Shown: positions 30,747 through 40,170, counted from the stretch's first letter. The stretch: 53,009 nucleotides of DNA from an uncultured Lachnospiraceae bacterium (GCA_905235845.1 CAJONG010000001.1:1-53009); one strand, 5' to 3'. Made by a program: numbers and translations. Notes: generated from the letters alone by a model not told the origin.

Positions 30747-32738
30747 ATGGCAGAAAAATATTATTTGACAACAGCAATAGCATATACATCGGGTAAGCCC
30801 CATATAGGTAATTCCTATGAGATCGTGATGGCAGATGCCATAGCAAGACATAAGAGGCAGCAGGGCTATGAAGTCTTCTTTCAGACCGGTACTGATGAGC
30901 ACGGTCAGAAGATCGAGGAGAAGGCCGCTGCAAAAGGTGTAAGCCCCAAGGAGTTTGTTGATGAAGTAGCGGGCATCATAAAGGGTATATGTGACAGACT
31001 CAATATCTCATATGATAAGTTCATCCGTACCACTGATACGGATCATGAGAGGCAGGTTCAGAAGATCTTTAAGAAGCTGTATGAGCAGGGTGATATCTAT
31101 AAGGGCTCATACGAAGGAATGTACTGTACGCCCTGTGAATCCTTCTGGACGGAGTCACAGCTTAAGGACGGCAAGTGTCCGGACTGCGGCAGAGAAGTGC
31201 GTCCTGCCAAGGAAGAGGCATACTTTTTCAAGATGAGTAAGTATGCGGACAGGCTGATAGAGCATATCAACTCACATCCGGAATTCATACAGCCGGTATC
31301 CCGTAAGAACGAGATGATGAATAATTTCCTCCTTCCGGGACTGCAGGATCTCTGTGTATCGAGGACCTCATTCAAATGGGGGATTCCCGTTGATTTCGAT
31401 GATAAACACGTTGTGTATGTATGGCTGGATGCACTTACCAACTATATCACGGGAATCGGATATGATGCTGAAGGTGCAAGTACAGAGCAGTATAAGAAGC
31501 TTTGGCCTGCCGACCTTCATCTTATAGGTAAGGATATAATCAGATTCCATACCATATACTGGCCCATATTCCTCATGGCACTGGGTGAACCCCTTCCTAA
31601 GAGAGTATTCGGACATCCGTGGCTTCTACAAGGCGGAGAGAAGATGAGCAAGTCAAGAGGTAATGTCATATATGCCGATGATCTTATCGATCTGTTCGGA
31701 GTGGATGCGGTAAGGTATTTTGTGCTTCATGAGATGCCTTATGATAATGACGGGACCATTACGTGGGAGCTTGTGGTGGAGAGATTCAATTCAGAGCTTG
31801 CCAATGTTCTGGGTAATCTTGTGAACAGGACCATCTCCATGACCAATAAGTACTTCGGAGGAGAGGTCGTAAGTACGGGCGTCACAGAGCCTGTGGATGA
31901 TGACCTTAAGGCGGTAGTTACCGCGACAAGGGATAAGGTGAGCGGTCGTATGGAGGAGCTTAAGGTAGCGGATGCCATAAGCGAAGTCTTCACCCTTTTC
32001 AGGAGATGTAATAAGTACATAGATGAGACGGAGCCATGGGTGCTTGCCAAGGATGAAGCAGCTAAAAGCAGGCTGTCTGAGGTAATGTATAATCTCACGG
32101 ATTCCATAGTGACGGGCGCATGCCTTCTTAAGCCCTATATGCCCGAGACCGCAGAGAAGATATTAAAGCAGCTTAACTGCAGTGAGAGGAGTTATGAAGA
32201 CCTTAATAAGTCAGGACTCTATCCTAATGGTAACAAGGTAACAGATAAGCCGGAGATACTTTTCGCAAGGCTTGATCTTAACGAGATACAGACTAAGGTT
32301 GAGGCTATAAGAGAGGCACAGAGGGCCGAATACGCAAGGGAGAACGGTCTTGATACGGGGGATGCGGCATCCGGTGAAGATACAGAGGATATCGTGGATA
32401 CAGATATCAAGCCGGAGATCACATATGAAGACTTTGCTAAGCTTCAGCTCAGGATAGGTAAGATCATTAAGTGCGAAGAGGTTCCCAAGTCCAAGAAGCT
32501 TCTGTGCTCACAGGTCATGATAGGTTCAGAGGTTAAGCAGATACTGTCAGGGATCAAGCAGTACTACAGCCCGGAGGAGATGGTAGGGAAAAAGGTGCTC
32601 GTACTGTCGAATCTTAAGCCTGCAACACTTGCCGGAATGATATCTGAGGGAATGCTTCTGTGTGCGGAGGATGATAAGGGCAATGTCGTTCTGTTAAGTC
32701 CCGAGAAGGATATGCCGGCAGGTTGTGAGGTTAGCTGA
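30747..32738 (+). CDS. metG: Methionyl-tRNA synthetase
   Basis: The 663-residue class I synthetase has the HIGH-type motif PHIGN, a zinc knuckle (CTPCESFW then CPDCGREV, about residues 128-152), KMSKS at 299-303, the anticodon-binding helices, and a C-terminal EMAP-type tRNA-binding domain (about 555-663; FAKLQLRIGKIIKCEEVPKSKKLL). All catalytic motifs are intact. It follows rpe closely. In Bacillus metS lies just after rsmI, so the position here is ancestral apart from the intervening importer genes and rpe. No T-box leader is seen. Confidence 0.97.
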   Translation: MAEKYYLTTAIAYTSGKPHIGNSYEIVMADAIARHKRQQGYEVFFQTGTDEHGQKIEEKAAAKGVSPKEFVDEVAGIIKGICDRLNISYDKFIRTTDTDHERQVQKIFKKLYEQGDIYKGSYEGMYCTPCESFWTESQLKDGKCPDCGREVRPAKEEAYFFKMSKYADRLIEHINSHPEFIQPVSRKNEMMNNFLLPGLQDLCVSRTSFKWGIPVDFDDKHVVYVWLDALTNYITGIGYDAEGASTEQYKKLWPADLHLIGKDIIRFHTIYWPIFLMALGEPLPKRVFGHPWLLQGGEKMSKSRGNVIYADDLIDLFGVDAVRYFVLHEMPYDNDGTITWELVVERFNSELANVLGNLVNRTISMTNKYFGGEVVSTGVTEPVDDDLKAVVTATRDKVSGRMEELKVADAISEVFTLFRRCNKYIDETEPWVLAKDEAAKSRLSEVMYNLTDSIVTGACLLKPYMPETAEKILKQLNCSERSYEDLNKSGLYPNGNKVTDKPEILFARLDLNEIQTKVEAIREAQRAEYARENGLDTGDAASGEDTEDIVDTDIKPEITYEDFAKLQLRIGKIIKCEEVPKSKKLLCSQVMIGSEVKQILSGIKQYYSPEEMVGKKVLVLSNLKPATLAGMISEGMLLCAEDDKGNVVLLSPEKDMPAGCEVS

Positions 32739-32766
32739 CATACAATAGCGTGAGGGTTTATCATAT

Positions 32767-33696
32767 ATGGACAGAATGGATTTTTATTATGACTCAAGAG
32801 ATAATGAAAGCAGAATACACGCAGTAAAATGGACACCGGACACGCCACCTGTGGGCATATTGGTACTTGTTCACGGTATGTCTGAGACGATAGACAGATA
32901 TGAACCTTTTGCCGGATTCATGTGTGATAAGGGTTATGTCGTAGCCGGTAATGAGCATCTGGGTCATGGTCTGTCGAAGAGTCAGGGACCTAACGGATAC
33001 TTCTGCAAGAGAGATCCTGCCACGGTTGTTGTCAGGGATGTTCACAGACTTAAGAAGATGATACAGATGGAGTATCCGGGTATTCCGATCTTCATATTTG
33101 GTCACAGTATGGGTTCTCTGATCGCAAGGAGCTATCTTACGAGATACGGTACGGGAATAGACGGAGTCATATTATCGGGTACACTCATGATGTCCAGAGC
33201 AGCGATCGGGTTCGCGGGATTGATGTGCGATGTATTAAAGCTTTTTCAGGGGAGCAAGCATCCAAGCGTATTCCTGAATTCGCTTGCTTTCGGTTCATAC
33301 TGCAAGAGGATTAAGGAACCGCGGACTCCCTTTGACTGGCTTACAAGGGATAATGAGATAATAGATGCGTATATGGCTGATCCGAATTGCGGATTCCTTT
33401 TTACTCTTAATGGTTTTTCTACTCTGAAGGAATTGCTGGGAAGACAGTATGACAGTAAGCTCCTTAAGAAGATCCCGAAGGAACTTCCGGTGTATTTTGT
33501 ATACGGAAGTGAAGACCCCTGTGGGGAGTATGGTGTAGCGGTAAGGAAAGTCATCTCGCAGTATAAGGAGCTCGGGATCAAGGATGTAAGTGAGAAATGC
33601 TACGAGGGTGACAGGCATGAGATCCTGAATGAATTGGACAGAGATACCGTTATGAATGATATCTATGAGTGGATCAAAGAACATACAAAGAACTGA
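32767..33696 (+). CDS. Alpha/beta hydrolase (monoacylglycerol-lipase-like)
   Basis: The 309-residue protein matches the serine aminopeptidase S33/lysophospholipase group: LVLVHGMSETIDRYEPFAGFMCDKGYVVAGNEHLGHGLS, the nucleophile elbow GHSMGS (Ser near 119), the acid residue in VYGSEDPCGEYG and the catalytic His in GDRHEILNE. It is cytoplasmic, with no signal peptide. It likely hydrolyses a monoacylglycerol or another small ester. Starts 28 bases after metG, and the GNAT gene begins 3 bases after its stop. Confidence 0.9.
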   Translation: MDRMDFYYDSRDNESRIHAVKWTPDTPPVGILVLVHGMSETIDRYEPFAGFMCDKGYVVAGNEHLGHGLSKSQGPNGYFCKRDPATVVVRDVHRLKKMIQMEYPGIPIFIFGHSMGSLIARSYLTRYGTGIDGVILSGTLMMSRAAIGFAGLMCDVLKLFQGSKHPSVFLNSLAFGSYCKRIKEPRTPFDWLTRDNEIIDAYMADPNCGFLFTLNGFSTLKELLGRQYDSKLLKKIPKELPVYFVYGSEDPCGEYGVAVRKVISQYKELGIKDVSEKCYEGDRHEILNELDRDTVMNDIYEWIKEHTKN

Positions 33697-33699
33697 TAT

Positions 33700-34173
33700 A
33701 TGGAAGAAGTGAGCATACGGGAAGCCAAATTAACAGAGTGGGATGAAGTGATGGAGCTTGCCTTCAGGGTCTTTCTTAAGTATGAGGCCAAGGAGTACGG
33801 ACGTGAGGGAACCGAAGCATTCGCAGTCTTTGTCACCGACAATATGTTGAAAAAGGCTTTTGAGAACGGTCATTACAAGGTATTCGTAGCTACATTGAAA
33901 GATAAGATCATCGGAATGCTCGGACTTCGTAACGGGAATCATGTTTCACTTCTTTTTGTTGACGGGGATTATCACAAAAGGGGAATAGGGAGAGAGCTTC
34001 TTAAGTATACGGAGAGGTATCTTAGAGAACACACATCTTTTAGCCGCGTGACAGTGAATGCGGCACCTTATGCAAGACAATTCTATTACAGATGCGGCTT
34101 CAAAGACTGCGGAGAAAAGACCTGTAAAGACGGAATCGTGTATATTCCCATGGAAAAAACAAAAATAATGTGA
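33700..34173 (+). CDS. GNAT-family N-acetyltransferase
   Basis: The 157-residue protein has the GNAT layout with a strand IGMLGLRNGNHVSLLFVDGDYHKRGIGRELLKYTERYL holding the acetyl-CoA motif (HKRGIG), then VNAAPYARQFYYRCGFKDCG. Target unknown. Only three bases separate it from the hydrolase gene, so they are cotranscribed. Confidence 0.88.
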   Translation: MEEVSIREAKLTEWDEVMELAFRVFLKYEAKEYGREGTEAFAVFVTDNMLKKAFENGHYKVFVATLKDKIIGMLGLRNGNHVSLLFVDGDYHKRGIGRELLKYTERYLREHTSFSRVTVNAAPYARQFYYRCGFKDCGEKTCKDGIVYIPMEKTKIM

Positions 34174-34190
34174 AAATATGTCGTCAGTTG

Positions 34191-34281
34191 TGGTATAATG
34201 AACCCGTGTATGTTATTAAGGGGAAGATTTTTCAGATAATTGCACGATTTTGTTGCATCGATAGTACAAAAGTACTATAAT
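34191..34281 (+). promoter_or_regulatory. Tandem promoters of the yesL-diguanylate cyclase operon
   Basis: The upstream promoter is an extended -10, TGG-TATAAT (34191-34199). The downstream one is TTGCAT (34253-34258), 17 bp, TATAAT (34276-34281). The small palindrome AGTAC-AAAA-GTACT overlaps the second -10 and may bind a regulator. Confidence 0.6.
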
Positions 34282-34298
34282 ATGTTCGAGGTACATAG

Positions 34299-34973
34299 AT
34301 GTTCAGTCCGGATAGTCCGTTGATATCCGCATTAAGTAAGCTGGCGGATCTGATAATCATCAATCTTTTGTTTATAGTATGCTCCATTCCTATATTCACG
34401 ATCGGGGCTTCGTGGACGGCTATGTACTATGTGACGGTTAAGATGGCTAAGAATGAAGAGTCATATGTCACCAAGGATTTTTTTAAGTCCTTTAAGCTTA
34501 ATTTCAGGCAGGCAACCTGTATCTGGCTTATCAATCTGATCGTTCTGTCTGTTATGGGGATGGATGTGATCATCGTAGCCAGAGGGATCATAGGTAAGCT
34601 GCCGCAGCCGCTTGTGATATTGATGATAGTAATGGGTGTCTTTGTCATTGCCGTCATGATGTATGTATATCCTGTATTGTCACATTTTGAGAATACAGTG
34701 AAGAACACCATTAAGAATTCCTTTTTACTTGTAATAAGTAATTTTCCGTATACACTTATGTTCTTAGCTGTTACGGCGATAGTTGTAGGACTGGCTTTTA
34801 CGGATATAGGGATTAAGATATTGCCGGTATATATCTTGTTGGGAATATCGGGACCGGCATACATATGCAGTATGGGTTGGAAAAGAATATTCGCAAAATT
34901 GGATCCTGTACCGGATCCGGTAGGGGAGAGCGATGGGAAGCAAGAAGAAGAAACAGAATCAGAACAACAGTAA
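34299..34973 (+). CDS. YesL family membrane protein (DUF624)
   Basis: The 224-residue protein has five to six TM segments (LADLIIINLLFIVCSIPIFTIGASWTAMYYVTVKM is the family N-terminus) and a charged C-terminal tail rich in Glu. YesL proteins are often found with carbohydrate ABC transporters and two-component systems, but their role is unproven. Here it is fused into an operon with a diguanylate cyclase, whose start lies 41 bases inside this gene. Confidence 0.88.
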   Translation: MFSPDSPLISALSKLADLIIINLLFIVCSIPIFTIGASWTAMYYVTVKMAKNEESYVTKDFFKSFKLNFRQATCIWLINLIVLSVMGMDVIIVARGIIGKLPQPLVILMIVMGVFVIAVMMYVYPVLSHFENTVKNTIKNSFLLVISNFPYTLMFLAVTAIVVGLAFTDIGIKILPVYILLGISGPAYICSMGWKRIFAKLDPVPDPVGESDGKQEEETESEQQ

Positions 34974-36504
34974 GAGCATACTTGCACAGTGGGGTTTTCC
35001 TGTAGCGGTACTGGTAGTGATCATTATCTTTCTCATAAGCAACTTCACTATTAACAGTGAGGAAAGTGCGGAGGAGACGATCAAGAAACAGACCACGACC
35101 GAGATCGAGGGATATGCGGCGGCACTTAAGAGCAGATTCGACAGCATTTCCGGTCTGGCTCAGGGAGCGGCGGCAGTCATAGGGTCGGATAGTCTGACTG
35201 ACCCGAGTAAGACCAAAGAACTTACAGACAGGTTATGCAGCATTACTTCGGAAGTATATATGGTCATTATAACGAACCCGGAGGGCGAGGGCTATGCCAG
35301 CGGATTAGGTGAAGTTGATCTGTCATCCGCTGACTACTTCAATAACGGGAGTAATATCGTCAACTATTATACGGATGATAATGGTCTGAGTGATAATGAC
35401 GCTTTTGTTGTATCCGTTCCCATCAAGAGAGAGGGTAATAAGATTGGTGAGATATACATGCTCATGGACCCCAAGGCTTTGATAGGCATACTTCCTGAGA
35501 ATAACTTCGGAGGAAGCCTTGGTTACGCATTGATCACAGCCAATGGCGATATAGTATATACGACAGGTTCGGCAAGCACCTTCTCCGGTGGAGATAATCT
35601 CTTCACCAATCTGCAGGGTGCAACGGTCTCTGGACTTACCGTTCCGCAGATCAAGCTGCGTGCCGAGAAGCAGAATAAGATGATGTTCTCCGCGACCAAG
35701 GGTACTGAGAGCAAGTCTGTAGTCATCGCCCCCATCTCTGTGGAGGGATGGCAGCTAATGACCCTCATCAATCAGAAGTATGTGGATAACATAGTCGGCA
35801 ACGAGATGAAGAATGCGCGTAAGATGATAATCAATCTTGCGATAGCGATAGGTATATTCCTCTTATTCCTTGTAGCCAATGCCATTATCAATAAGATCAA
35901 ATACGGCGAGCAGAGTAAGGATCTTGCGGATAAGGCCGATACGGATCTGCTTACGGAACTTAACAACAAGATCGCCACGGAGCGCAAGATACAGGAGTGG
36001 ATGACAGAGAATCCCGAAGTTCAGAGCCTTATGTTCCTCTTCGACATAGATAACTTTAAGAAGATCAACGATACTATGGGACATGCCTTCGGTGATGAAG
36101 TACTAAGAACCCTGGGACATCAGCTTCGCAATGAGTTCCGTGTCACCGATATAATCGGAAGACTCGGCGGTGATGAGTTCGTTCTCTTTCTTAAGGGGAT
36201 CAAGAGTGATGATCAGCTTCACAGAGAGGGTGAGCGTATCACGAAGTTCTTCCACGATTTCAGAGCCGGTGATTATGTGAAGTATTCCGCTACAGCAAGT
36301 ATCGGAGGTGTAGTTGTTCCCAGAGATGCGACTAACTTCCAGGATGCATATAAGGCTGCGGATGCCGCCCTGTATGAAGCCAAGAGAAGAGGTAAGAATC
36401 AGCTCGTATTCTACAGCAAGGATATTGCAGGTATGGAGAGTATCCGTGTGAGCGATGATGTTGAGCCTATAGCAGACTACAGAGAGAGCCTTAAGAATAA
36501 GTAA
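34933..36504 (+). CDS. Membrane diguanylate cyclase with extracytoplasmic Cache-type sensor
   Basis: The 523-residue protein has a basic N-terminus, TM1 (about 20-38), a large extracytoplasmic dCache-like sensor (about 40-285), TM2 (about 290-315) and a GGDEF domain. The active motif GGDEF is at 412-416 and an RxxD inhibitory site (RVTD) at 403-406. It should make cyclic-di-GMP with product feedback. It overlaps yesL by 41 bases with its own GGGGAGAG site. The sensor probably reads a small extracellular ligand. Antagonist: the HD-GYP protein at 15808. Confidence 0.93.
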   Translation: MGSKKKKQNQNNSKSILAQWGFPVAVLVVIIIFLISNFTINSEESAEETIKKQTTTEIEGYAAALKSRFDSISGLAQGAAAVIGSDSLTDPSKTKELTDRLCSITSEVYMVIITNPEGEGYASGLGEVDLSSADYFNNGSNIVNYYTDDNGLSDNDAFVVSVPIKREGNKIGEIYMLMDPKALIGILPENNFGGSLGYALITANGDIVYTTGSASTFSGGDNLFTNLQGATVSGLTVPQIKLRAEKQNKMMFSATKGTESKSVVIAPISVEGWQLMTLINQKYVDNIVGNEMKNARKMIINLAIAIGIFLLFLVANAIINKIKYGEQSKDLADKADTDLLTELNNKIATERKIQEWMTENPEVQSLMFLFDIDNFKKINDTMGHAFGDEVLRTLGHQLRNEFRVTDIIGRLGGDEFVLFLKGIKSDDQLHREGERITKFFHDFRAGDYVKYSATASIGGVVVPRDATNFQDAYKAADAALYEAKRRGKNQLVFYSKDIAGMESIRVSDDVEPIADYRESLKNK

Positions 36505-36539
36505 TAGGTGATATTTGATCATATAGTAAGTGCATTTTG

Positions 36540-36581
36540 GGCAATCTGCTAAAAATCAGACGATTTTTTTAGCAGGTTGCC
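36540..36581 (+). terminator. Intrinsic terminator after the diguanylate cyclase
   Basis: GGCAATCTGCTAAAAA pairs with TTTTTAGCAGGTTGCC (one G-U pair); the T tract is part of the stem. Confidence 0.75.
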
Positions 36582-36677
36582 TATTCAGTTACATAGCAAA
36601 ACAATATATACTGTATCTTAGTGACAGATAAGTGTCCGTAAGAAATATTACAAGATTTATTAGGAGGTTTTCTAAAA

Positions 36678-37787
36678 ATGGCAAGTTTATCACTTAAGAA
36701 CATTTGCAAGAAGTATCCTAACGGATTTGAGGCTGTTAAGGATTTTAGCCTTGAGATCGCTGACAAGGAATTCATCATCTTCGTTGGACCTTCAGGTTGC
36801 GGTAAGTCTACCACACTTCGTATGATAGCAGGACTTGAGGATATCACATCAGGTGAGCTCAAGATCGGTGACAGAGTAGTTAATGATGTTGAGCCTAAGG
36901 ACAGAGATATCGCAATGGTATTCCAGAACTACGCTCTGTATCCTCATATGACAGTATATGATAACATGGCTTTCGGACTTAAGCTTAGAAAGGTTCCGAA
37001 GGATGAGATAGACAAGCAGGTTAAGGAAGCAGCAAGAATCCTCGACCTCTCAGCATTACTTGATCGTAAGCCCAAGGCTTTGTCAGGTGGTCAGAGACAG
37101 AGAGTTGCCATGGGTCGTGCAATCGTGCGTAACCCTAAGGTCTTCCTCATGGACGAGCCTCTTTCAAACCTCGATGCCAAGCTTCGTGTACAGATGAGAA
37201 TTGAGATCGCCAAGCTTCATCAGAGACTTGATGCTACGATCATCTACGTTACACATGACCAGACAGAGGCTATGACACTTGGTACAAGGATCGTTGTTAT
37301 GAAGGATGGTGTCATCCAGCAGGTTGATACTCCTCAGAACCTCTACGACAAGCCTCAGAACCTCTTCGTTGCAGGCTTCATGGGATCACCTCAGATGAAC
37401 TTCCTCGATGCTAAGGTTGAGGTTAAGGGTGAGAATGTTAATCTGCTCTTCGCAGGACAGACACTTCCTCTTCCTCCCGCTAAGGCTAAGAAGCTTATCG
37501 AGGGCGGCTATGATGGCAAGACCGTTACATTCGGTATCAGACCTGAGGATGTATACGATTCGGAGATGTTCATCGAGACAGCTAAGTGCACATTCGAGTC
37601 AACAGTTAAGGTTTACGAGCTCCTTGGTGCAGAGGTTTATCTGTACTTCGATCTTGAGGAGTTCCCTATCACAGCAAGAGTTAATCCTCGTACAACAGCC
37701 CGTCCCGGCGACAAGGTTAAGCTTGCATTTGATGTTGAGAAGGTACATATATTCGATAAGGAGACAGAGCAGGTTATCACCAACTAG
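36678..37787 (+). CDS. msmX: MsmX/UgpC-type sugar ABC transporter ATPase
   Basis: The 369-residue ATPase has GPSGCGKST (Walker A), the LSGGQRQR signature, LMDEPLSNLD (Walker B) and a C-terminal regulatory OB-like domain with GIRPEDVYD, typical of MalK/UgpC/MsmX proteins. No permeases are adjacent. Such stand-alone ATPases energise several carbohydrate importers. Codon choice (CTC, CCT, GTT, CGT frequent; ATA and AGG rare) differs strongly from flanking genes and predicts high expression. A strong AGGAGG site and a strong terminator flank it. Confidence 0.93.
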   Translation: MASLSLKNICKKYPNGFEAVKDFSLEIADKEFIIFVGPSGCGKSTTLRMIAGLEDITSGELKIGDRVVNDVEPKDRDIAMVFQNYALYPHMTVYDNMAFGLKLRKVPKDEIDKQVKEAARILDLSALLDRKPKALSGGQRQRVAMGRAIVRNPKVFLMDEPLSNLDAKLRVQMRIEIAKLHQRLDATIIYVTHDQTEAMTLGTRIVVMKDGVIQQVDTPQNLYDKPQNLFVAGFMGSPQMNFLDAKVEVKGENVNLLFAGQTLPLPPAKAKKLIEGGYDGKTVTFGIRPEDVYDSEMFIETAKCTFESTVKVYELLGAEVYLYFDLEEFPITARVNPRTTARPGDKVKLAFDVEKVHIFDKETEQVITN

Positions 37788-37815
37788 TCTTCACGTATAC
37801 AGAATATGTAATTAC

Positions 37816-37847
37816 AAGGAGCGCTGCTTATGCAGCGCTCCTTTTTT
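37816..37847 (+). terminator. Strong intrinsic terminator after msmX
   Basis: AAGGAGCGCTGC pairs with GCAGCGCTCCTT around TTAT, followed by a run of six T residues. Confidence 0.95.
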
Positions 37848-37853
37848 GTACAG

Positions 37854-37882
37854 TTGACAGTTCAACAAAGCAACGATAGAAT
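37854..37882 (+). promoter_or_regulatory. SigA promoter of the CdaR/PucR-type gene
   Basis: TTGACA (37854-37859), a 17-bp spacer and TAGAAT (37877-37882), directly after the msmX terminator. Confidence 0.85.
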
Positions 37883-37924
37883 TGTTAACATAAGTGGTAA
37901 TCGGTTTTATTATGAGGAAAAAAT

Positions 37925-39007
37925 ATGATATCCAACGTAATAATACAAAAAACAATGGAAGAGCTTGCATCTGTTACGGGTGCAGAATACAGACTGTACG
38001 ATGATACATTCAGTTTGATCATGAGTACAAAAGAACCTAAGGCGGATGAGACAGAGATAGTCCGCTCCTTTTTTGAATCGGATGCCGACTCGCAGACAAT
38101 ATCCGAAGAATGTTATCTTAAGGTCATGGATGATGACGAATGTGCATACGTGCTTGTATGCAGCTCTGTATCTGATGCATATATGATGGGTAAGGTAGCA
38201 GTATGTCAGCTTAGGAATCTTATCATAGCATATAAGGACAGAACAGATAAGAACAGCTTCTATCAGAATCTGTTGCTTGATAATATGCTGCTTGTGGATA
38301 TACACAATAAGGCGGTCAAGCTTCACCTTGAGAATGATGTAAGAAGGGTGGTCTATATAGTAGAGACTGTCAATGACCGTGATAATATAGCCATGGAGCT
38401 TATGAAAAGTCTGTATGTGGAGAATGCGGGCAATCAGGTCATATCTGTGGATGAGCAGAGTGTGATACTTATCAAGGATATAGAGAAGGATGCGTCCAGG
38501 GAGGATATTAAGGAGGTAGCCAATGGAATAGTGGACACCTTCAATACAGAGGCGATGATCAATGTAAGGGTATCATATGGCTTACCGGTATGCGAGCTTA
38601 AGGACATCTCCAAATCATATAAGGAAGCAAGGATGGCTCTTGATGTGGGCAGCATATTCTATAGCGGTCTTGAGGTGCTTGATTATGAGACCTTAGGTAT
38701 AGGAAGGCTCATATATCAGCTTCCGCTAAGCCTCTGTGAGATGTTCGTCCATGAGGTGTTCGGTGATTCAATGCCAAAGGAGCTGGATGAAGAGACGCTT
38801 TCCACTGTATATAAGTTCTTCGAGAATAATCTGAATATATCCGAGACTTCGAGACAGCTCTATATACATCGTAATACGCTTGTATACAGGATGGAGAAGC
38901 TAAAAGAAGCCATTGGACTTGATATGAGGGTTTTCGAGGACGCGCTGACCTTCAAGATAGCCATGATGGTGGTAGACTATGTGAATTATCTGCACAGTAG
39001 GACATAA
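37925..39007 (+). CDS. CdaR/PucR-type regulator with C-terminal HTH
   Basis: The 360-residue protein has a GAF-like N-terminal half, a central GGDEF-like degenerate domain (ANGIVDTFNTEAMINVRVSYGL, no active-site residues) and a PucR/CdaR-type C-terminal HTH (YKFFENNLNISETSRQLYIHRNTLVYRMEKLKEAIGLD). Members regulate sugar-acid or purine use in other bacteria. Its position after msmX suggests a link to carbohydrate import, but the pair have separate promoter and terminator. Confidence 0.87.
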   Translation: MISNVIIQKTMEELASVTGAEYRLYDDTFSLIMSTKEPKADETEIVRSFFESDADSQTISEECYLKVMDDDECAYVLVCSSVSDAYMMGKVAVCQLRNLIIAYKDRTDKNSFYQNLLLDNMLLVDIHNKAVKLHLENDVRRVVYIVETVNDRDNIAMELMKSLYVENAGNQVISVDEQSVILIKDIEKDASREDIKEVANGIVDTFNTEAMINVRVSYGLPVCELKDISKSYKEARMALDVGSIFYSGLEVLDYETLGIGRLIYQLPLSLCEMFVHEVFGDSMPKELDEETLSTVYKFFENNLNISETSRQLYIHRNTLVYRMEKLKEAIGLDMRVFEDALTFKIAMMVVDYVNYLHSRT

Positions 39008-39099
39008 TATATCAAAAGTATGGCTTTTATTATATTGAGTGCAGGAGGAATACATTAGATGGATTTAACTTAGAGTATAGATAATTGCAAGTTTCATTA

Positions 39100-39128
39100 T
39101 TCAGAGTTACAAGGCAGTATGGTATAAT
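39100..39128 (+). promoter_or_regulatory. Promoter of the SPFH gene
   Basis: TTCAGA (39100-39105), 17 bp, TATAAT (39123-39128) with a preceding TGG giving an extended -10. Confidence 0.75.
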
Positions 39129-39171
39129 ATACATACCGGTTTAAATGTTAATGATTATATGGAGGTCTAAA

Positions 39172-40086
39172 ATGGAAGGTTATATCGCACTAATTATTCT
39201 CATACTTCTGATAATCGGACTCATCAGATGTATCTGTATCGTACCGCAGGCCAATGCATGGGTAGTGGAATTCTTAGGTCAGTATAAGGCCACATGGGAA
39301 GCAGGACTTCACATCAAGATCCCGTTCTTCTACAAGGTGGTGAAGAAGGTATCACTTAAGGAGCAGGTGGCGGATTTTGAACCGCAGCCCGTTATCACCA
39401 AGGATAATGTCACGATGATGGTTGACTCAGTCGTATTCTTCGAGGTATTCAATGCCAAGATGTTCTCATATGGTGTGGAGAGACCCATAGCAGCCATTGA
39501 GAATCTGTCTGCTACAACACTTCGTAATATAATCGGTTCGATGACTCTTGATGAGACACTCACAAGTCGCGATTCCATCAATGGTCAGATAACGTCCATA
39601 CTTGACAATGCAACGGATAAATGGGGTATCAAGGTCAATCGTGTTGAGGTTAAGAACATTCAGCCTCCGAAATCCATTCAGGATGCCATGGAGAAGCAGA
39701 TGAGAGCCGAGCGAGAGAAGAGAGAGGCTATACTTACGGCAGAAGGTAAGAAGCAGTCAGCCATCACTCTTGCGGAAGGTGAGAAGGAAGCAGCAATCCT
39801 TCGTGCGGATGCTGTCAAGGAACAGCGTATCCGTGAGGCGGAAGGTGAGGCTCAGGCTCTTCTTGCAGTGCAGCGTGCACAGGCCGAGTCTATAAGACTT
39901 ATCAATGAGGCCAATCCTTCAGGTCAGTACCTTAAGCTTAAGCAGTATGAGGCAGCAGCCGAGATGGCTAACGGTCAGGCCACGAAGATCGTGGTTCCGT
40001 CTGACATAGCCAACCTTGCAGGTACGGTAGGAGTACTTGCCGAGGTAGCCAAGAGCGGCCAGAGTACTAAGACAGTAACAGAATAG
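39172..40086 (+). CDS. SPFH/Band 7 domain protein (stomatin/HflC-like)
   Basis: The 304-residue protein has one N-terminal TM segment (IALIILILLIIGLIRCICIV), the SPFH domain (ANAWVVEFLGQYKATWEAGLHIKIPF through VKNIQPPKSIQDAMEKQMRAERE), then an alanine/glutamate-rich coiled coil and a short tail. It forms oligomers at the membrane and organises membrane microdomains or controls proteases. ATG 39172 follows GGAGGT; the upstream in-frame ATGs lack a site. No NfeD partner is adjacent. Confidence 0.92.
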   Translation: MEGYIALIILILLIIGLIRCICIVPQANAWVVEFLGQYKATWEAGLHIKIPFFYKVVKKVSLKEQVADFEPQPVITKDNVTMMVDSVVFFEVFNAKMFSYGVERPIAAIENLSATTLRNIIGSMTLDETLTSRDSINGQITSILDNATDKWGIKVNRVEVKNIQPPKSIQDAMEKQMRAEREKREAILTAEGKKQSAITLAEGEKEAAILRADAVKEQRIREAEGEAQALLAVQRAQAESIRLINEANPSGQYLKLKQYEAAAEMANGQATKIVVPSDIANLAGTVGVLAEVAKSGQSTKTVTE

Positions 40087-40114
40087 TCAGATATTGAATT
40101 ATATGATACATGAT

Positions 40115-40156
40115 CATAAGGAGACACAGGCGAGTTCGTGTTTCCTTATGGTTTTT
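40115..40156 (+). terminator. Intrinsic terminator after the SPFH gene
   Basis: CATAAGGAGACAC pairs with GTGTTTCCTTATG (13 bp, one G-U pair), then GTTTTT. It ends 15 bases before the next start codon. Confidence 0.8.
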
Positions 40157-40170
40157 ATGGGCAGTTTGTT

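Noticed and set aside
36505-36677. Cyclic-di-GMP or sugar riboswitch before msmX
   Set aside because: Only a terminator hairpin and a short leader are visible; no known aptamer core was seen.
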